Program-made: the position numbers and the translations under genes
Part shown: positions 23,655 to 25,455 of the stretch, in pieces
Layout of the letters: the number at the start of each line of letters is the position of its first letter
Position numbering within the stretch: position 1 is the stretch's first letter
Notes under the pieces: generated by a model
Databases searched by the model: none
What the model was told of the DNA's origin: nothing
What the model saw: only the letters and a program-made list of their open reading frames with translations
Origin: an uncultured Bacilli bacterium
Lineage (GTDB): Bacteria; Bacillota_I; Bacilli_A; RF39; UBA660
Direction: 5' to 3'
NCBI GenBank assembly: GCA_934162265.1
Contig: CAKPHZ010000019.1
Span: forward strand, 1-25,455
Length of the DNA stretch: 25,455 nt

Positions 23655-25385
23655 ATGAAAGAATTTATACAAAGTTTAAAATTTACTTGGAAGTATGCGA
23701 AGAAAGAGAAGGGAAGAATTATTTTATTTGGAATAGCAAATTTATTTAATGTAATTTTTAGTATTTTAATTCCTATGATTGATGCGAAAATTATTATTGA
23801 ATTAACAGCTAATCATTTTGAAAGATTAATATTTATGGCAATTTGTCTGGCTGTTAATGAAGTTCTTTATGATTTATTTGATTTTTTATCCAGAAGACTT
23901 TCTGTTGTTGTTTATCATCATACGCTTGAAATAATTGGGATGGATTTAGGAAAAAACATCTTAAAATTAGAAAATAATTCTTTAGATGAGCATGGTAGTG
24001 GTGTATTTATTCAAAGAATGACAGGAGATACGGATAAACTTGCTGATGTATTTAATCATTTAGTCACTATGTTTTCTTCTTTAGTAAAATATATTGGTAT
24101 ATTGATTGCTATTTTTATCGTTAATAAGATTGTTTTTCTTTTTACATTAATTATTTTAATTATTCGCTATCTTATTGAAAGGGCAAGAACAAATAGAAGA
24201 AAAAAAGACGATAAGTTATCAAGAAAAGCTAAAGATAGTGTTTCTAGTTTTGTTGGGGAATTGGTTCGTGGTGCTAGAGATATTAAAATGCTAAATAGCG
24301 AAAATGATTTTATGAAAGAAATGAATTATCGAATCAAAGATTATAATAAAAAAAGAATCAGAATGCAAAATATAAGTTGGAATTACCGAGTTTTTAGTTT
24401 TTGGTTTACTGATATTAGTTTTCTTTTATTGATTATTCTTCTTGCTTTTTTTATTAAAGATAAAGTGATTTCTATATCGATTGCGATGGTTTTATATAAC
24501 TATGTTGGTAATGTTGGTGGATCTACTTATTTACTTGGAGATTTATTAGAATATATTAAAGATTTTAATTTATCCTGTGAAAGAGTAAGAGAAGTAATAG
24601 ATGGAGATAAATTTAAAAAGGAACAATTTGGAGAAAAGCATTTAGATAAAGTAGAGGGACATTTTACTTTTGAACATGTTTTCTTTAAATATAAAGAAAA
24701 GGAAGTATTAAAGGATTTAACCTTCGAAGTAAAACCTAATGAAACAGTTGCTTTTGTTGGAAAAAGTGGGGCTGGTAAGACAACTATTTTTAATCTTTTA
24801 TGTAAGATGTATGATGTTAACCAAGGAAAGATTACTATTGATGGAATTACTATTAATGAATTAGATAAAGATAGTATTCGTGGAAATATTACTATCATTT
24901 CACAAAATCCTTATATTTTTAATATGAGTATTCGAGATAATCTTAAATTGGTTAAAAATAATTTAAGTGATGAAGAAATGTATGATGCATGTAAAATTGC
25001 TTGTCTTGATGATTTTATTCAAGAGTTACCTAATGGATACGATACAATTATTGGAGAAGGTGGCGTTAATTTATCTGGTGGTCAAAAGCAAAGATTAGCG
25101 ATTGCTAGAGCATTAGTGCAAAAAACAGAAATTATATTATTTGATGAAGCAACAAGTGCTTTGGATAATGAAACACAAGAAAAAATTCAACATGCAATTG
25201 AAAATATGAAAAGCGAGTATACGATTTTAATTATCGCTCACCGCTTATCCACAATTATTCATGCTGATAGAATTCTTTATTTAGAAGATGGAAAAATCAT
25301 TGCTCAAGGAACGCATCATGAATTATTAAAAAATTGTCCTAGTTATCAAAGGTTATATGAAAGTGAAATAAAAAAAGATGAATAA
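23655..25385 (+). CDS. ABC exporter half-transporter (fused membrane and ATPase domains)
   Basis: The 576-residue protein has a type IV exporter membrane domain (six helices, residues about 20-310) fused to an ATPase domain (about 335-570). Visible motifs are Walker A GKSGAGKTT (369-377), Q-loop Gln417 (ISQNPYIF), signature LSGGQKQR (473-480), Walker B IILFDEATSALD (493-504) and switch His529 (IIAHRLST). It should work as a homodimer, or pair with a partner not encoded next to it. The substrate cannot be read from sequence; lipids, peptides or drugs are all known for the family. AGAGGTGA precedes ATG 23655. It follows the der terminator, so it needs its own promoter, but none is convincing in the 54 nt between. 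Confidence 0.93.
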   Translation: MKEFIQSLKFTWKYAKKEKGRIILFGIANLFNVIFSILIPMIDAKIIIELTANHFERLIFMAICLAVNEVLYDLFDFLSRRLSVVVYHHTLEIIGMDLGKNILKLENNSLDEHGSGVFIQRMTGDTDKLADVFNHLVTMFSSLVKYIGILIAIFIVNKIVFLFTLIILIIRYLIERARTNRRKKDDKLSRKAKDSVSSFVGELVRGARDIKMLNSENDFMKEMNYRIKDYNKKRIRMQNISWNYRVFSFWFTDISFLLLIILLAFFIKDKVISISIAMVLYNYVGNVGGSTYLLGDLLEYIKDFNLSCERVREVIDGDKFKKEQFGEKHLDKVEGHFTFEHVFFKYKEKEVLKDLTFEVKPNETVAFVGKSGAGKTTIFNLLCKMYDVNQGKITIDGITINELDKDSIRGNITIISQNPYIFNMSIRDNLKLVKNNLSDEEMYDACKIACLDDFIQELPNGYDTIIGEGGVNLSGGQKQRLAIARALVQKTEIILFDEATSALDNETQEKIQHAIENMKSEYTILIIAHRLSTIIHADRILYLEDGKIIAQGTHHELLKNCPSYQRLYESEIKKDE

Positions 25386-25392
25386 AAAAAGA

Positions 25393-25432
25393 ATGAAACT
25401 CCGTTTCATCTACATCCCTCGTGGGATGTTTT
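25393..25432 (+). terminator. Double hairpin terminator after the ABC exporter
   Basis: A first hairpin ATGAAAC-TCC-GTTTCAT (25393-25409) is followed by ACATCCC (25412-25418) paired with GGGATGT (25423-25429) around TCGT, then TTT-A-TTTT. The second hairpin is the terminator proper. Nothing else is seen to the end of the window. Confidence 0.88.
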
Positions 25433-25455
25433 ATTTTATTCCAATTTTTAGTATA

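Overview
The window is very AT-rich. It uses TGA as a stop (for example at 5049-5051, the end of the CPBP protease gene), has strong AGGAGG-type ribosome binding sites and Gram-positive-style promoters, and carries a T-box riboswitch, GatCAB and a type VIIb-like (EssC) secretion gene. This fits a low-GC Bacillota, probably a reduced-genome gut Bacilli or Erysipelotrichia/RF39-like lineage. That placement is inference; no rRNA is present.

Layout. (1) 1-5052, minus strand: a T-box leader followed by gatC-gatA-gatB-aspS, with aspS cut by the window edge. The T-box specifier reads as AAC (Asn). The AspRS carries a His at the position typical of non-discriminating enzymes, so the operon looks like a complete Asp-tRNA(Asn) to Asn-tRNA(Asn) module under asparaginyl-tRNA feedback. 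(2) 5049-7962, minus: an exported arylsulfotransferase-like protein that appears to lack its catalytic His pair, then galU, then a CPBP membrane protease. (3) 8041-8560, plus: a small structured stretch ending in a terminator-like hairpin, then a HIT hydrolase. (4) 8589-10127, minus: a putative secreted CHAP-type peptidoglycan hydrolase with an Esx-like helical N-terminus, and a small helical partner gene that ends on an A AAA AAG slippery heptamer followed by an open -1 frame. (5) 10222-18160, plus: promoter and palindrome, essC, esaB/yukD-like, three small helical Esx-like genes (one with a W-x-x-G turn), and a 587-residue repeat protein with an Esx-like N-terminus. (6) 18103-20390: cysS and a YugP-type zinc peptidase. 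(7) 20419-25455: a pentapeptide-repeat protein, engB, an unrecognised 140-residue gene, der, and an ABC exporter half-transporter.

The most unusual part is 8.6-18 kb. It looks like a reduced type VII secretion locus. It has the EssC motor, in which only the first ATPase domain keeps Walker motifs, and an EsaB-like ubiquitin fold, but no recognisable EsaA, EssA or EssB. Two candidate substrates lie on opposite sides of the essC promoter and begin with a similar VNTE-I-N-EL-A motif. A palindrome lies across the essC promoter between the two divergent arms. The rest of the window is mostly housekeeping: aminoacyl-tRNA supply, ribosome-assembly GTPases and cell-envelope functions.
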